From Bugulina stolonifera (lineage: Eukaryota > Bryozoa > Gymnolaemata > Cheilostomatida > Bugulidae), in contig OW285197.1 in assembly GCA_935421135.1 (NCBI GenBank), forward strand, positions 8,534,723-8,598,722: a stretch of DNA of 64,000 nucleotides, in the 5' to 3' direction. The notes under the pieces were generated by a model. It was not told the DNA's origin. It worked only from the letters and a program-made list of their open reading frames with translations, and searched no databases. Of the stretch, positions 1-11,307 are shown in pieces (the first letter of the stretch is position 1; every line of letters begins with the position of its first letter). A program made the translations under genes and the position numbers.

Positions 1-249
1 GGCTACCCACTACCTCTATTCACTCATGGGAGTTTTTAGAAAATATGAAGAAGTATACCCTCAAATAAATGAGAAGTTTTCTTGCTAATTGCACTTCCTT
101 GTAGTTTGAAATAAAAACGGCAAGTAAATATATGTGGCCAAGTATCATGTTATTAAAAGTGTAGAAGGAATTTATAAACTCTTGGCTAATAGAAAAGTTA
201 TTGAATAAAAGCCTTTCCATGTGCTTTATAACAATGTCAACTGGGTTAC

Positions 250-863
250 TCAGATGACATAGACTGCCTTTGTTTGAGATCCATTTGTGGTAGATGACAT
301 CATCTGCTGTTGCAGTGGCAGACCATTTTGAATTGCTCTAAGCAAGTACTATTCAACAAGCTATTCAGCCTTTTGATTGGTTTTGGTCAATTTTGGAAAT
401 ACTCCCTCTTTAAAATTAACACAAAGCTTCCAAGCTAACAGTTTTTATCCAAATAATAAATAAACATACTAAGCTTTCAATTACCTCAATACAAACCACT
501 TCAAAGTCTCTTCAATTAAAGTTATTGTTGTATAAAGTTCATCTTCGGGTTTAAAATCTGCGCTCTGAGCACAAGTCTACACTTTGTAAGTCTAACAACT
601 GTGATCAACACACCATAATTTAATTACTTGTAGAACCAAACTTGCTGAAGTTGGTGGGCTACATTTAAAAACAAAATGTTAACTATTTCATATAATAAAT
701 AACTTACAATAAAGTTCAAATTCTGGGAACAAACGCTGAATTTGTGTAACGCTTTTCTCTCCCTACGAATTTGTATTAGCCAACATCTAATGCTAAAGTA
801 ATAGCTGGGATCCTGGAAAAGTTGGTAAGCTGGTAAGTGAGCTACTGCAACAGCCCTTATCAA
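250..863 (-). CDS. Hypothetical three-exon gene, function unknown
   Basis: Gene model joined by splice signals on the minus strand. Exon 1 is 863-708 (ATG at 863, donor GTAAGT), exon 2 is 564-485 (acceptor TGCTCAG, donor GTAATT) and exon 3 is 337-250 (acceptor GCTTAG, stop TGA). Exon phases agree at both junctions (0, then 2), giving 106 residues. Exon 1 has a basic stretch (IRRERKALHKF). Exon 2 is acidic then amphipathic (EDELYTTITLIEETLKWF). The C terminus is QTKAVYVI. No family is recognised. The start could lie further upstream in another exon. Phase agreement over three small exons is the main support; no homology is claimed. Confidence 0.42.
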
Positions 864-1544
864 ACGAAAATAATGCTATAAAACCTAGGTTACTTCACAT
901 GAGTTTGCCATCGCAAGAAATTATTAGCTATGTGATTGGCTACAATCCCAGTGATATACTTAGCGCTAAACTCCACTATCACAATAATATTAGTGACGTT
1001 CGTGATAATAGCAATATACTGGCGAAGTTGTCCAATCTCTGCAGTAAACATTCAGCGACTCGACTAAACACATTTAGATACCGAGGCGCACATCGAACAC
1101 AGATTTGTCAAAGACGAGCCTCCTTCTCTTCTTGCTCCTTTGTTGCAATAAATACCAATGTCCAGTTAAACGTACATGTACTTTAAAATGTTTTACTGCA
1201 AGAGGCAAAGCCTGATCGGTAGACGTAAGAAGTTGATAACACTCAGTGTTTGATAATTGTAAATATTTTAAGATATTGCAATTCTGGGAACCAGTAAAGC
1301 ACTACCACATTGCAACAATACAACATGTAAATATTATATAGTAGTGACACCTCCAGCAACTACAAGTGCATGTGTCACATACAATGTATATGATCATTTA
1401 TTATATTTTATAACTCGATGCGGTGTTTAGTCTTTAGTCTCTACCATGACAATATTGTGAACACATGCCTTTTGCCCACCTAAATTTTACATTTGGTTAA
1501 AAGCAACACACTTAATGCAAGTAGTGCAAGTCAAAACCACCCAG
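864..1544. other. Intergenic, AT-rich
   Basis: No supportable gene. The plus-strand open frame at 899-1,186 has no recognisable domain or splice context. The short gap 864-898 could be a promoter for the minus-strand gene. Confidence 0.4.
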
Positions 1545-1862
1545 TACTACTCTAAACTACTGTATAGAGAGAAGATAACTCTAGACTATTGTATAGAGAG
1601 AAGATAACTCTAAGCTACTGTATAGAGAGAAGATAACTCTAGACTACTGCACAGAGAGAAGACAACTCTACACCGCTGTATAGCGTGTAGATAACTCTAC
1701 ACCATTGTATGGAGATAAACTAACTCTACACTAATGTATAGAGAGAAGACAACTCTACACTAATGCATAGAGAGAAGATAACTCTGTGCTGCTGTATTGA
1801 GAGAAGACAACTCTATACTACTGTATAGAGAAGATGATGTTAGGCTATTGTAAAGAGAGAGG
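1545..1862. repeat. 29-bp minisatellite, locus 1
   Basis: About 11 degenerate tandem copies of a 29-bp unit with the core CTCTACACTACTGTATAGAG followed by AGAAGATAA. The same unit recurs at 18.2-18.7 kb in reverse orientation, at 28.5-30.0 kb and at 39.8-41.3 kb. The unit has partial dyad symmetry (CTCTA and TATAGAG). Confidence 0.85.
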
Positions 1863-4603
1863 ATGACCCTGCACAAATCTGTAGGAAAAATACATCTGCA
1901 ATACCAAATTTTATGGAAAGATATACATGTAATTGCATGTACTGTATATAATACAATTCCAGCAGCAGCAGATGTACAAAAAATGAATTAGCAAAATAAT
2001 ATGTTCCAGAACAAAATGCCTTAATGCTTTTCAGAGAAAAATGCCCAAATAATATATTACGTACTACACTAGGATCAAGGAGTGAAACTGATATAGACCA
2101 TAGCATCACAATTCCTGAATATGCTTACCTGGAAATTTCAGCTTTTACCAATAAACGTTATGACACTGCCCAGTTGTGAACTACAGTGAAAGCACCAATG
2201 CCTGGATGGGTTTCTACCATTTTTACGTCATTGAATACAGCTTAAAACAGTAGCTCAGTGTTCGAAGTGTGGTTATATGGGAGTATACGGTGTGTACCCA
2301 CATCAATTTTAGTGGTTATGCGGTCATCATAGTTCCAATAGCTATTTTTCCCCATACAGTCAGTGTGAACTGTGAACCTGATAGTGTAGTGGTAGAGTGC
2401 TTGACACTCATTTATAAGGTTTTGAGTTTGAATCTCACCAGGGCAAAGTTTTTCACTACTTTCTTAGCTATGCAATACTAATCTGTAAGATTGCATGCAC
2501 TGTTTACCCACCTCATTTTTTCCACTTGAAAACTGCAGTAACTTGGTAAAGCATCAACAACCACATGTTTATCATTGATCAATATTCTATTAGGCTGACA
2601 GGACTGACTATTAAATAGATACCAAATCCTGCATAGTACTATTGTTGCATAGCCATTCAATAATTTAAATAGTCAGTTAGAAGTCATCCTCACAACACAA
2701 AGAACTTACCACTGTTAATTATTGAGAGCTAATGCTAGTGTGCATACTTGCCAAGTGTCCCGGGTTTCTCGGGACACCCCCGGGATTTGAAAATTGTCCC
2801 TACACTGTCCCAATGTCCTGATTTATACCCCGGGAATTAGGAAATTGCTGCTCCAAAAAATTTTATTTATTATTTCCTTTGGATTTTCCAAAACATTGGC
2901 TGAAAAAGGGTTGAGCGTCGCAAATCCTGGGGAATTTTGCTAAATATAATGCTACACACCGTTTATTTTTTAAGTAGTTCGATGTCTACTGACTGTCGTG
3001 TCTATGCCAATTGCCACTAGTGATAGCCCCAACTCTGACTAATTCCTGAGCTATATTGGCAGTGTACTAAAGCCTCCTCAACAGTGGATAGCTATTTTAT
3101 ATAAACGCTCTAATGTCAATGACAACCACCGCGCAAATGAAAATTCACTCATTAATTATTTGCTTGTACAAATAATGTTTCTATTATTAGTCTATTGGAT
3201 GTTAATTTAGCTGTTAAGCCAAACAATTCTCACACAGTACAGACAAGCAAAAGACTCGGCAACTTTCAAAATTAAAATCAATGGGTCAAGTTTATTTATT
3301 TTATTTCTAAAAGTAAATTATGTTTTTAATATCAATATCATAATTATGCCTTCTGCACCCTCTAGTATTACTGATGGTGGTACCAATGACATAGCCAGGC
3401 ACACGCTGACCCGGAAGCATATCAAAGCTGTTGTCTAAAAGCTGTCACATCACTTAAAAGCTTAGAAGATTTGTTTATTCTCAATGATTCTGAAGTTTAA
3501 AAGACAGGCTTACATTATGATTATAATTTTTAATATAATAATTATAAACTTAACTTATGAAAATACTGAATTATTAATATTATTATTATAATTCAGTGTT
3601 TTCATAAATAAAGCTATTTATATGTTTATAATTTAATAAAATGAAACAAAAATTTGGTTTCTAATAAATTTTTATATTGTAGCAAGTTTTATAGGTCTTC
3701 TTTAGATAATCCAACCTGAAGCACTCTTTGCAATTTCATTCCTATTCTAATTCTTCCCACCATTTTAAAACTATTCCAATATGCATGTAATATGAACATA
3801 TTTTTGACCACTAGAGCAGCATACAAATACAAGTGGAATTGCCCTAACTACTGTCATTTTAGTGGCTCACAAAAAATATTTTGAATGCGGGAGAGTGCTC
3901 CTCTACCCCTCCCGCACCCTTTCTGGCAGCCCGCTACGCGGGCTGGCATGGCCTGCGGCCATGTCACCAGTCCTCCCTCTGGTCCGCGCATGTGTCCAGA
4001 TTTTTTACCCAGGTTACTTGGCAAGTATGCTAGTGTGAGGCATCCCATAAACATTACACAATGTATGCCCCACCCTCACTCTACTGATCAATTGCACAGA
4101 TAAGAAATGATGGATGACTAATGGAGGGAGATTTGATAGGGTATGCGCTCTTTATTACATCCATAACGTAAGGGGTGTAGGGTGTAAATAAACAACCAAC
4201 ACTGAAGCCAATAATATTGTTGCAAAAAGCTTGGCACAGACCTAGAAGCAGCTGTAGAAGAAAGCCTATGCCCAACAATGCTTCAGCAGTAATTCAAGTT
4301 GTGGTTAGGTTCCACACCTTTTAAATTGCCGTATGATTATATACATGTACATGTAGATACATGTGTATAATATATGATTATCTATCTATGGCAATGTGCA
4401 ATGTGCAATGTGCAATGTTGTTGATAAGGCCTTGTTGATAGGTTTCGGATTGGTTAGTAAGTCTCATTATTATTATTACTAGTTTACTACTAGCCGCTTC
4501 TAGCCTGATACGCTTCAGTGCATTTTACTACACTCATTCACTGTGTACAGAACACAGTCAGTAGGCAAGTTAGTAAGACTGCAGCTTCAGTTTTCCTACA
4601 AAC
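1863..4603. other. Intergenic with degraded repeats
   Basis: No supportable protein gene. It holds a tRNA-like stretch (2,380-2,455), a CCCGGG-rich interspersed-repeat-like segment near 2,755-2,845, and a GC-rich island at 3,885-4,005 containing CCCGCTACGCGGGC, which can form a hairpin. The remainder is AT-rich, with many TACATGTA words near 4,340-4,365. Confidence 0.4.
2380..2455 (+). repeat. tRNA-like sequence, possible SINE head
   Basis: It contains an A-box-like TAGTGGTAGAGTGC and, 34 bp later, a B-box/T-arm-like GAGTTTGAATCTC that can form a stem with a 7-nt loop. The acceptor and anticodon stems do not pair well, so it is more likely a tRNA-derived SINE or tRNA relic than a working tRNA gene. 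Confidence 0.4.
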
Positions 4604-5863
4604 ATGATTATCAGAACAAGGTTTGGTGTCTTATGTGTTGTAGTCATTCTCAGTGTTACAATTACCAGTTTAATGTTGTCAGTTTCACAATGGCGTAGCA
4701 CAGATCCAAATAGATTCATCCAAAGACAGTCACAAGTTACAAGGACTACAAGCCATCGTAATCATAATCATTATGGCAATGGTGCCGACACTCAAAGTAT
4801 GCCACAGCATGGGGAGCTGGTTAAGCTTATACTTGCCTACACCAATGTCTACGGCGATCCATTTGACGTGACAAAATTTGATCGATATGGGGAGGATCAA
4901 AATAAAGACCCATGGAAAGAATGTGACTACAAATGCAAATGGAGTATGGATACGAACGATTACAACGTAAGTGATGCTGTAGTATTTCATTTATATAATA
5001 ACCCCCCAAATAAAGATTTTGTGATAAGTAAACTTCCTGTACGTCAAAATGTAGACCAGAAGTGGATCATGATGGCTAGAGAACCACAAGCATTCTACTA
5101 TCCTGAACAGCTCAAGTTGTTAAACGATAAATTCAATTTGACCATGACATTCAAGAGAGATTCCGATATTACAATACCTTACGGTACGTATTGGAGACTC
5201 AGTGACACTGAAATGAGCAGTAAGTCTAAGACTAATCTTGATTATATGGGCAGCAAGAGCAAAACAGTCGCCTGGGTAGTTAGTAACTGTGTAACTAGTA
5301 GCAGAAGGGAGGATTATGTAAAGGAATTACAGAAACACATTCCAGTGGACATATATGGAGATTGTGGGCCCCTTGAAATTGAACCAGAACACAATAACAT
5401 GTTCTGGCGTAATATCAAGAATGTATACAAATTCTACCTTGCCTTAGAAAATTCCGACTGCGAGGATTATATAACAGAGAAGTTTTGGAGTAGTTTAGAG
5501 AATGGGATGATTCCAATAGTTCGAGGGCGCAGGGCTAACTATGAGTCACTCGTACCTCCAGGATCATACATACAGGCTGAGGACTTCCCTTCTCCACAAA
5601 AACTTGCCGAACATCTCAAAACGGTTGCTTTAGACTCTAAAGCATATAATAAGTACCATGAGTGGAGAAAGACTTATGATGGTGTGTTCAAGTTTCCAAC
5701 AACTAATAGGAAGTGGATGTGTGACCTATGTGAAAGGGTGCATAACTCCCCGAGGAAAACCGTAGATATATATAATCATTTTAGTGAGGACACGCAGTGC
5801 GTAGCACACAGGGGTGCAAACAGTAGACAAAAGGAGCAAATGGAAGATATTACTCGGGTGTAA
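4604..5863 (+). CDS. Alpha-1,3-fucosyltransferase (GT10 family)
   Basis: Single-exon gene of 419 residues, the usual length for Golgi alpha-1,3/4-fucosyltransferases, which transfer fucose from GDP-fucose to N-acetylglucosamine-containing glycans. Type II membrane layout: short cytoplasmic N terminus, membrane anchor at about residues 8-28 (VLCVVVILSVTITSLMLSV), a stem rich in His, Asn and Thr, then the catalytic domain. GT10 hallmarks are visible: MMAREPQAFYYP near 150-165, KTVAWVVSNC near 220-230, DIYGDCG near 250, and the nucleotide-sugar motif FYLALENSDCEDYITEKFW near 275-295 followed by GMIPIVRG. The C-terminal CDLCERVH supplies cysteines typical of the family. The ATG is the first in frame and directly precedes the anchor. 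The frame is intact. Confidence 0.95.
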   Translation: MIIRTRFGVLCVVVILSVTITSLMLSVSQWRSTDPNRFIQRQSQVTRTTSHRNHNHYGNGADTQSMPQHGELVKLILAYTNVYGDPFDVTKFDRYGEDQNKDPWKECDYKCKWSMDTNDYNVSDAVVFHLYNNPPNKDFVISKLPVRQNVDQKWIMMAREPQAFYYPEQLKLLNDKFNLTMTFKRDSDITIPYGTYWRLSDTEMSSKSKTNLDYMGSKSKTVAWVVSNCVTSSRREDYVKELQKHIPVDIYGDCGPLEIEPEHNNMFWRNIKNVYKFYLALENSDCEDYITEKFWSSLENGMIPIVRGRRANYESLVPPGSYIQAEDFPSPQKLAEHLKTVALDSKAYNKYHEWRKTYDGVFKFPTTNRKWMCDLCERVHNSPRKTVDIYNHFSEDTQCVAHRGANSRQKEQMEDITRV

Positions 5864-7633
5864 AATATAGCATAATTATAATTATATTATATAATATGTT
5901 GAATATAATAATATATTCAAAGTTTACCACCAGAAACCGAATAACTTTAACTTATTTGTATTTTATGCTCGTGCCAATGAGCATTATTTTATGCATTACG
6001 TGCAGTACATGTTTATTCCTGTTTAGTTAACATGACATAATGATTTGCATGTACACTGTGTGTGTACATACTTTTCGCCTAATCACAGTGACCATTTGTA
6101 ATGGCAGTGGAGGAATCTCACTGTGTTAATGTTAAATATAATAATTACATGTTTACACATTGTGTGATGTAATTATGGCAGTGGGCTAGTAGTGCTTTGT
6201 TGCTTCTACAGTACATACAGAGTAGTATCAGTAATATGAGATAGCCTTGGTTCTTCAAACTTCTTCAAGCTGGTGGAATTTGGGTGGCCTCAACTGCTTA
6301 CAAGGAGCTAAGGCTATCTCAATTGACCCCACAGCTGTGCCTAATAGCTCAATGAGCTAATGCCTTACTTTACCATAAACAACTTATCGCCAGCATATTG
6401 AAATAATGTTATCAGCCAATAATATATTGTTTTTCCTGCTCCATTATCAGCTACAGTTCATGAAGCAGGAGCCAAAAATATGCGATCAACATTACAACAG
6501 TTGCCTCAGGTATTTGTGTAGCAGTTAATGGTCTGCTAAGGACCCAGCAAGCTTATTTAGAGAGGTGTTCTCTACTGATGTGGTTGTGTGTGTAGTCAAT
6601 TAATACAGCCAACTTTTGTCAATTGTAGATTAACACTTTATTACACAACCCGACGACACCGTGAAGTCTAAAATAATGGCATAAAACAACAATAAATGTA
6701 TGATTACAAGCAATGAGTGACAGGGTATAGATAATATTTAACATAAGAACATATATAAAATAGTTGACAGGAATATGAAATAATTGATAAGTGAGTATGA
6801 TAAAATATGTAGATTAATAGTAAATTACAACGGACCTTTGTTCTCCTTATAGCTTGCTATTATTGTACCTATATGTTGAGTAGTATATGACAATATTCTC
6901 ACTTTCACACTAAAAATCTAACTTAAATGAATTACATTTCTTCAAAACCAACTTGTATCTGTGGCAGATGAAATACTACTGACTGGCCAGGAGTTCAGTG
7001 GATCTGACCAGAGCAAATTTGCAAAGTTGTAAACAAAATTCATTTGTGTCTCGCTGTTATTGGTCATCAAAAAATTGCACCATCAGACCCAACCAACCAA
7101 ACGGCAAAGAGCCCAGGAAGCTCGCAGAATCATCCCCCCACCTTGTTCCTGCTTGCGTCGGCACCAACAATTGATTGCAACCTGTTTTGTAAGCAGATTG
7201 ATTCACAATGTGTGGTTTCAGTGTGTTATCTTTAGTGTTTATTTATGCATGTACATGCCATACTCTAAAAATATCAGGAGGAACACACTGTTTACTACAA
7301 TTTGGGTAGTAAAGTAAAACAACTAGAGTGTGATTGGATGATATACCTGTACATGTACTAGCTACTATAATAAATAATATTGATTGTCACTTTTGGTAGT
7401 AGCTACATGTAACTATCTAATCAAACTGATCCTGTATGCTAAGCTAGCTAGTGTAACTACTTGTACTGTTTGCTGTAGTTCAGTTGGTCTTCTGTGTTGT
7501 TGGCTATGACAGCTTATTGGCAATTCAACACTATTTACCCTATTGGTTTCATCACAACCATAATGTAGGATATCAATAGATCAATGTATTTATGGTTCAC
7601 ACAAGTGGTTGCCAATCCTTTTCTGAAGGGTTT
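5864..7633. other. Intergenic; small hairpin-ended repeat
   Basis: No supportable gene. At 6,237-6,335 a ~95-bp segment is bounded by inverted ends (GAGATAGCCTT and AAGGCTATCTC). A similar pair (GATAGCCTT and GGCTATCTCA) brackets ~17,465-17,568, suggesting a small MITE family. The rest is AT-rich without motifs. Confidence 0.4.
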
Positions 7634-7639
7634 GTCACA
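7634..7639. repeat. Target site duplication of E1, left copy
   Basis: GTCACA directly before the left terminus. The identical GTCACA follows the right terminus at 17,283-17,288. A 6-bp duplication is the known Polinton/Maverick size. Confidence 0.9.
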
Positions 7640-8184
7640 AGTAGTATAGTCAGTGCAGATCTACACAGACACCCGGCCCTTTCCGCGTCGTTTTAGCCCT
7701 AGATCCAAAAACTCCCCGGGCGGACGACCACCCCACCCGTCCTCTCGCCCCTCCTCTCCCCTAAACCTCACTCTATGTGCAAAGCCCTAGAACCTACTCC
7801 CCCCCATCGCGGGTGGGGTTTCAAAAACCTCATCGGCTGTTCCGCGGAACCCAGTCTAAAGAGCAAACCCCTCGCCCCGTCCCACGGCTCGGGCGAGGGG
7901 GCGCGCGCGTACGCGCGCGCCCCCCCCGCCCCGCGAACCCCACCCGTCCTCCCTCCACCCGTCCCCGCCCCTCCCCACCCCTCCCCACCCCAAACCCCTC
8001 CGCCTCGCCCTCCGCCTCGCGGCGGTTCTCGTTCGCGAGTCCAGCCGTGGCCCCACGCCGCCCTCCCCCCGCCCATCCCCCGCCCCTCCCCCGCCCTCCC
8101 GCCCCAACGACCCGTCGCGACCCTCGCGGGCGGACCGTCGGCTGGAGTAGGGTGAAGCGAAGGAAAATACGGGTTAGAGTAATG
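7640..8184 (+). repeat. E1 left terminal inverted repeat
   Basis: About 545 bp, nearly identical to the reverse complement of 16,739-17,282. It is extremely GC-rich, with C-runs and the alternating palindrome GCGCGCGCGTACGCGCGCGC near 7,900-7,922, a potential Z-DNA or cruciform site. The open frames in all directions here are compositional. Confidence 0.95.
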
Positions 8185-8600
8185 GTGTGTGATGTATTCT
8201 AGAATAGATGATATACGACTATGAAAATATGAGTCAGGGTAATGATACACGAGTTTGTTTTAATTTTCAATGCGTTTGAGAGTAATAATATAAAATCAAT
8301 CGATAAAAAACTTGATATGTGACTACGAAAAATATGAGTAAGGGTAATGATACGCGAGTTTGTTTTAATTTTCAATACGTTTGAGAGTAATAATATAAAA
8401 TCAAGCGATAAAAAACTTGATATACGACTATGAAAAATATGAGTAAGGGTAATGATACACGAGTTTGTTTTAATTTTCAATACGTTTGAGAGTAATAATA
8501 TAAAATCAATCGATAAAAACCGATATACGACTATGAAAAATATGAGTAAGGCTAACGATACACGAGTTTGAGAGTAATAATATAAAATCAATTGATAAGT
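8160..8600. repeat. 105-bp tandem repeat inside E1
   Basis: About four copies of a 105-bp AT-rich unit (GAGTAAGGGTAATGATAC at 8,231, 8,336, 8,441 and, shortened, 8,544). It starts at the inner TIR edge and ends at the 3' end of the minus-strand gene. The phase of the open frame across it is coincidental (105 is a multiple of 3). Confidence 0.85.
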
Positions 8601-8636
8601 AGACACGAATGAGTGTGAATGACAAAAGTTTTTGCC

Positions 8637-9951
8637 TCAAAACTGTGCAGTGGCGGGGAGGAGACGCTCGCCGAGGATGGAGTCTAGAATGGCACAATCG
8701 TAGAATGTTCTCCCGCTCTTGGAAGTCTTCTGTCCCTTGTACACCATCACGGAGGGGAGGAGCTCTTTCATCGAAACTGCCAGACGTCCCGGAAGGAAGA
8801 CTTCTCCCTTTTTTTCTTCGTTTCCAATCCGGCACTCGTAGGTGGCAATGGAGTTGCTCGCATTATCACCATCACCGCATCTTGGGACGTATGTGGGTCG
8901 GAGCGCGGTCACCACCAGCACAGAACCAACGGGGAAGGAAGATAGCGTTTGCACTCGAAAAAATTCTTCCAACTGGGCCAAGGTCTTCTTTCTCAAGTCA
9001 CCGGCCAGCTTTTTCATGGCTGCTCCTGGCAGGGAGCACACGCTCTCGATACGGTTGAATGTGTTTTGTCCTTTAGCGGTCTCCTGCTGTCCCAAGTACA
9101 CCATGATCCTAGGTGGAAGGGTAAGGTCCTTTAGCTCCTCTTCTTTGACATCCGCTAGCTTGGGCATGGCGTGACGAATGTTGGTGTGAAAGCTGATGCA
9201 ATGTCTCATCCCCTTGTCATCCACATAGCTTGCCCTGGCTAAGAATGCTTTTCCGAATGCCGTTTCAACCACCGAACCTCCACTCACTTCTAGCACAGTT
9301 CCTGGCTCTAGCTCCGACAGCTTCACCGTTGTCTGCAGAGAGCTCCTCTTCTCCGCTCCCATGCTCCTACAATAATGAAAGTGGTGTATATAGATCCGAC
9401 AAAGTGGTTAAACGGGAGAAAGATAGTACGGTAATTTATAGATATACGAATAGGGCTACTTACATTAGGGTTGCCGCCACTGCACGAGCTTTCTCCAGGC
9501 TTAGTCCCCCGCTCTTTTTCTTCCCCTTGCAAGGGGACTTGGTAGCTTTTTTTCCCTTCGTCGTCTCACCACCATCCATTTCTTCCGTAGCCGTATCGGC
9601 TCCGTGGCCATCATCATCATCATCTGATATTACAATCACCTGGGGTTTCTTTTTTTTCTTAGCACAGATTTCATCTCCTTTTGGGTTCTTCCTCTTCTTG
9701 GTTGTTGTGGTCTCGCCCCTATCCGAGGCCCGCTCCGGGGAGGACGGAGAGTCCGCCATGTTAGAAAGATCCTTTCGGGCAAGACTCCCCACTCCTATTA
9801 TTTTCCCCTTCTTCCGTGCCTCTTTTAACGCATCCACCTCTTCTTTCCTCTTCTGACTGCACTCTTCTTCTTCAATAATTCCATCCATTTGTGAGTCCGT
9901 TAAGCCCGCAAATAACTCTTCTTGGTTCTGGACTATGTTGTCAGTATCCAT
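8637..9951 (-). CDS. E1 duplicated-domain protein, candidate ssDNA-binding factor
   Basis: Two exons: 9,951-9,464 and 9,366-8,637, joined by a 97-bp intron (donor GTAAGTAG, acceptor ATTGTAG) with the frame kept, about 406 residues. The N-terminal ~165 residues are charged: acidic near the start, then KKRKNPKGD, KKKKKP and SDDDDD, looking like nuclear-localisation and linker sequence. The C-terminal ~240 residues hold two related modules. Each starts with a G(T/S)VL(E/V)V strand and ends with an MVY-GQ-K-G-TF pattern: MVYLGQQETAKGQNTF and MVYKGQKTSKSGRTF. This beta-rich pattern and GEVFLPGRL resemble OB-fold-like proteins that accompany DNA polymerase genes in Polinton-like elements; that assignment is inference. 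Its position opposite the polymerase across the iterons fits a role in element replication. Confidence 0.8.
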
Positions 9952-10004
9952 TGATAATGTACTATTGTAGTAGTGTTCCTGTACAGTAGTGATGTGCTGA
10001 ACTT

Positions 10005-10082
10005 TGAATGCTGAGACTGTGATCCCACTCTCCCTTTATACATCTGCTCATTTCTTGACTCCTCCCTTTTTATTATCCAATC
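10005..10082 (-). promoter_or_regulatory. E1 minus-strand promoter (CCAAT + TATA)
   Basis: On the minus strand, TGTATAAAGG lies at 10,042-10,033, about 85 bp before the ATG at 9,951, with an inverted CCAAT (ATTGG) about 30-40 bp further upstream. It adjoins the iteron array directly. Confidence 0.65.
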
Positions 10083-10850
10083 CCAATGTGTCCCGATGCA
10101 TCCCGATGTGAATCCGAAGCTTCCCGATGCATCCCGATGTGATTCCGAAGCTTCCCGATGCATCCCGATGTGAATCCGAAGCTTCCCGATGCATCCCGAT
10201 GTGATTCCGAAGCTTCCCGATGCATCCCGATGCATCCCGATGTGATTCCGAAGCTTCCCGATGCATCCCGATGTGAATCCGAAGCTTCCCGATGCATCCC
10301 GATGTGATTCCGAAGCTTCCCGATGCATCCCGATGTGATTCCGAAGCTTCCCGATGCATCCCGATGCATCCCGATGTGATTCCGAAGCTTCCCGATGCAT
10401 CCCGATGTGAATCCGAAGCTTCCCGATACATCCCGATGTGATTCCGAAGCTTCCCGATGCATCCCGATGTGATTCCGAAGCTTCCCGATGCATCCCGATG
10501 TGTCCCGATGTGTCAATTCACATCGGGGTGCATCGGGATGCATCGGGATGCATCGGGAAGCTTCGGAATCACATCGGGATGCATCGGGAAGCTTCGGATT
10601 CACATCGGGATGCATCGGGAAGCTTCGGAATCACATCGGGATGCATCGGGAAGCTTCGGATTCACATCGGGATGCATCGGGAAGCTTCGGAATCACATCG
10701 GGATGCATCGGGAAGCTTCGGATTCACATCGGGATGCATCGGGAAGCTTCGGATTCACATCGGGATGCATCGGGAAGCTTCGGAATCACATCGGGATGCA
10801 TCGGGAAGCTTCGGATTCACATCGGGATGCATCGGATTCACATCGGGGTG
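10083..10850. repeat. E1 central inverted array of 31-bp iterons
   Basis: Two arrays of the same 31-bp unit in opposite orientation. The left arm (about 10,083-10,512) reads CCCGATGTGAATCC-GAAGCTTCCCGATGCAT; the right arm (10,519-10,850) is its reverse complement. The axis is at 10,515/10,516 with a 6-nt loop (CCCGATGTG-TCAATT-CACATCGGG). Units alternate GTGAATCC and GTGATTCC versions. Each unit also contains the palindromes GATGCATC and GAAGCTTC. Since 31 is not a multiple of 3 and stops are absent, every frame is open; these frames are not genes. The array sits exactly between divergent promoters, suiting an origin or enhancer. Confidence 0.95.
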
Positions 10851-10879
10851 GTATTGCCAAGGGTGGGGAAATGGTTAGA

Positions 10880-10935
10880 CTCCGCCCACTGAATACTACT
10901 ATTTAAGGTATGAGTTTCTCACTCTAGCAGTATGA
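10880..10935 (+). promoter_or_regulatory. E1 polymerase promoter (GC box + TATA-like)
   Basis: A CCGCCCAC box followed by ACTATTTAAGG and, about 25 bp on, a pyrimidine-rich initiator-like TCTCACTCTAG. It faces the polymerase leader exons. Confidence 0.55.
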
Positions 10936-10965
10936 ACAATCAGCCTCTGGTCAACAGAGTGAGAG

Positions 10966-11307
10966 TAAACAGAGACAGCTACCTACTAGTCAGCACCTGA
11001 TCAGAGATGTCAACAAGTACAACATAAGGTTAGTGCTAAATAGGGTAATCGGCAGCAATTGTGAAGTGTCTATTGTATATAACGCTATTGAGCCAAAAAC
11101 AAAAAAAATTAACTTACACCCTACTACTATATATTTTTTATAGGGAGACTAAACAGAGACACCTACCTACTAGTCAGCACCTGATCAGAGATGTCAACAA
11201 GTAAAAAAGGTTAGTGCTAAATGAGGTAGTTGGTAACAATTGTGGATTGCTAATAGTAGTATGAGGTAAAAGAATAACTTACACCCTACTATTTTGTATT
11301 TTTATAG
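10966..11307 (+). repeat. Tandemly duplicated leader exon-intron cassette
   Basis: A ~184-bp unit is present twice (10,966-11,149 and 11,150 onward). Each copy has an exon with ATGTCAACAAGT, a GTTAGTGC donor and a TTTTATAG acceptor. In copy 1 the ATG (11,007) runs into TAA after six codons. In copy 2 the ATG (11,191) splices in frame into the polymerase. The two can act in series (a short upstream ORF) or as alternative first exons. Confidence 0.8.

Noticed and set aside
899..1186. 95-codon plus-strand frame
   Set aside because: No splice context, domain or composition signal.
7768..8250. Pro/Arg- and Gly-rich frames in the E1 TIRs (also 16,622-17,154)
   Set aside because: Overlapping open frames on both strands in extreme GC content; no domain.
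9933..10906. Several 130-190 codon frames rich in MHREASESHRDASG on both strands
   Set aside because: They are translations of the 31-bp iteron array. With a period not divisible by 3 and no stops, all frames are open.
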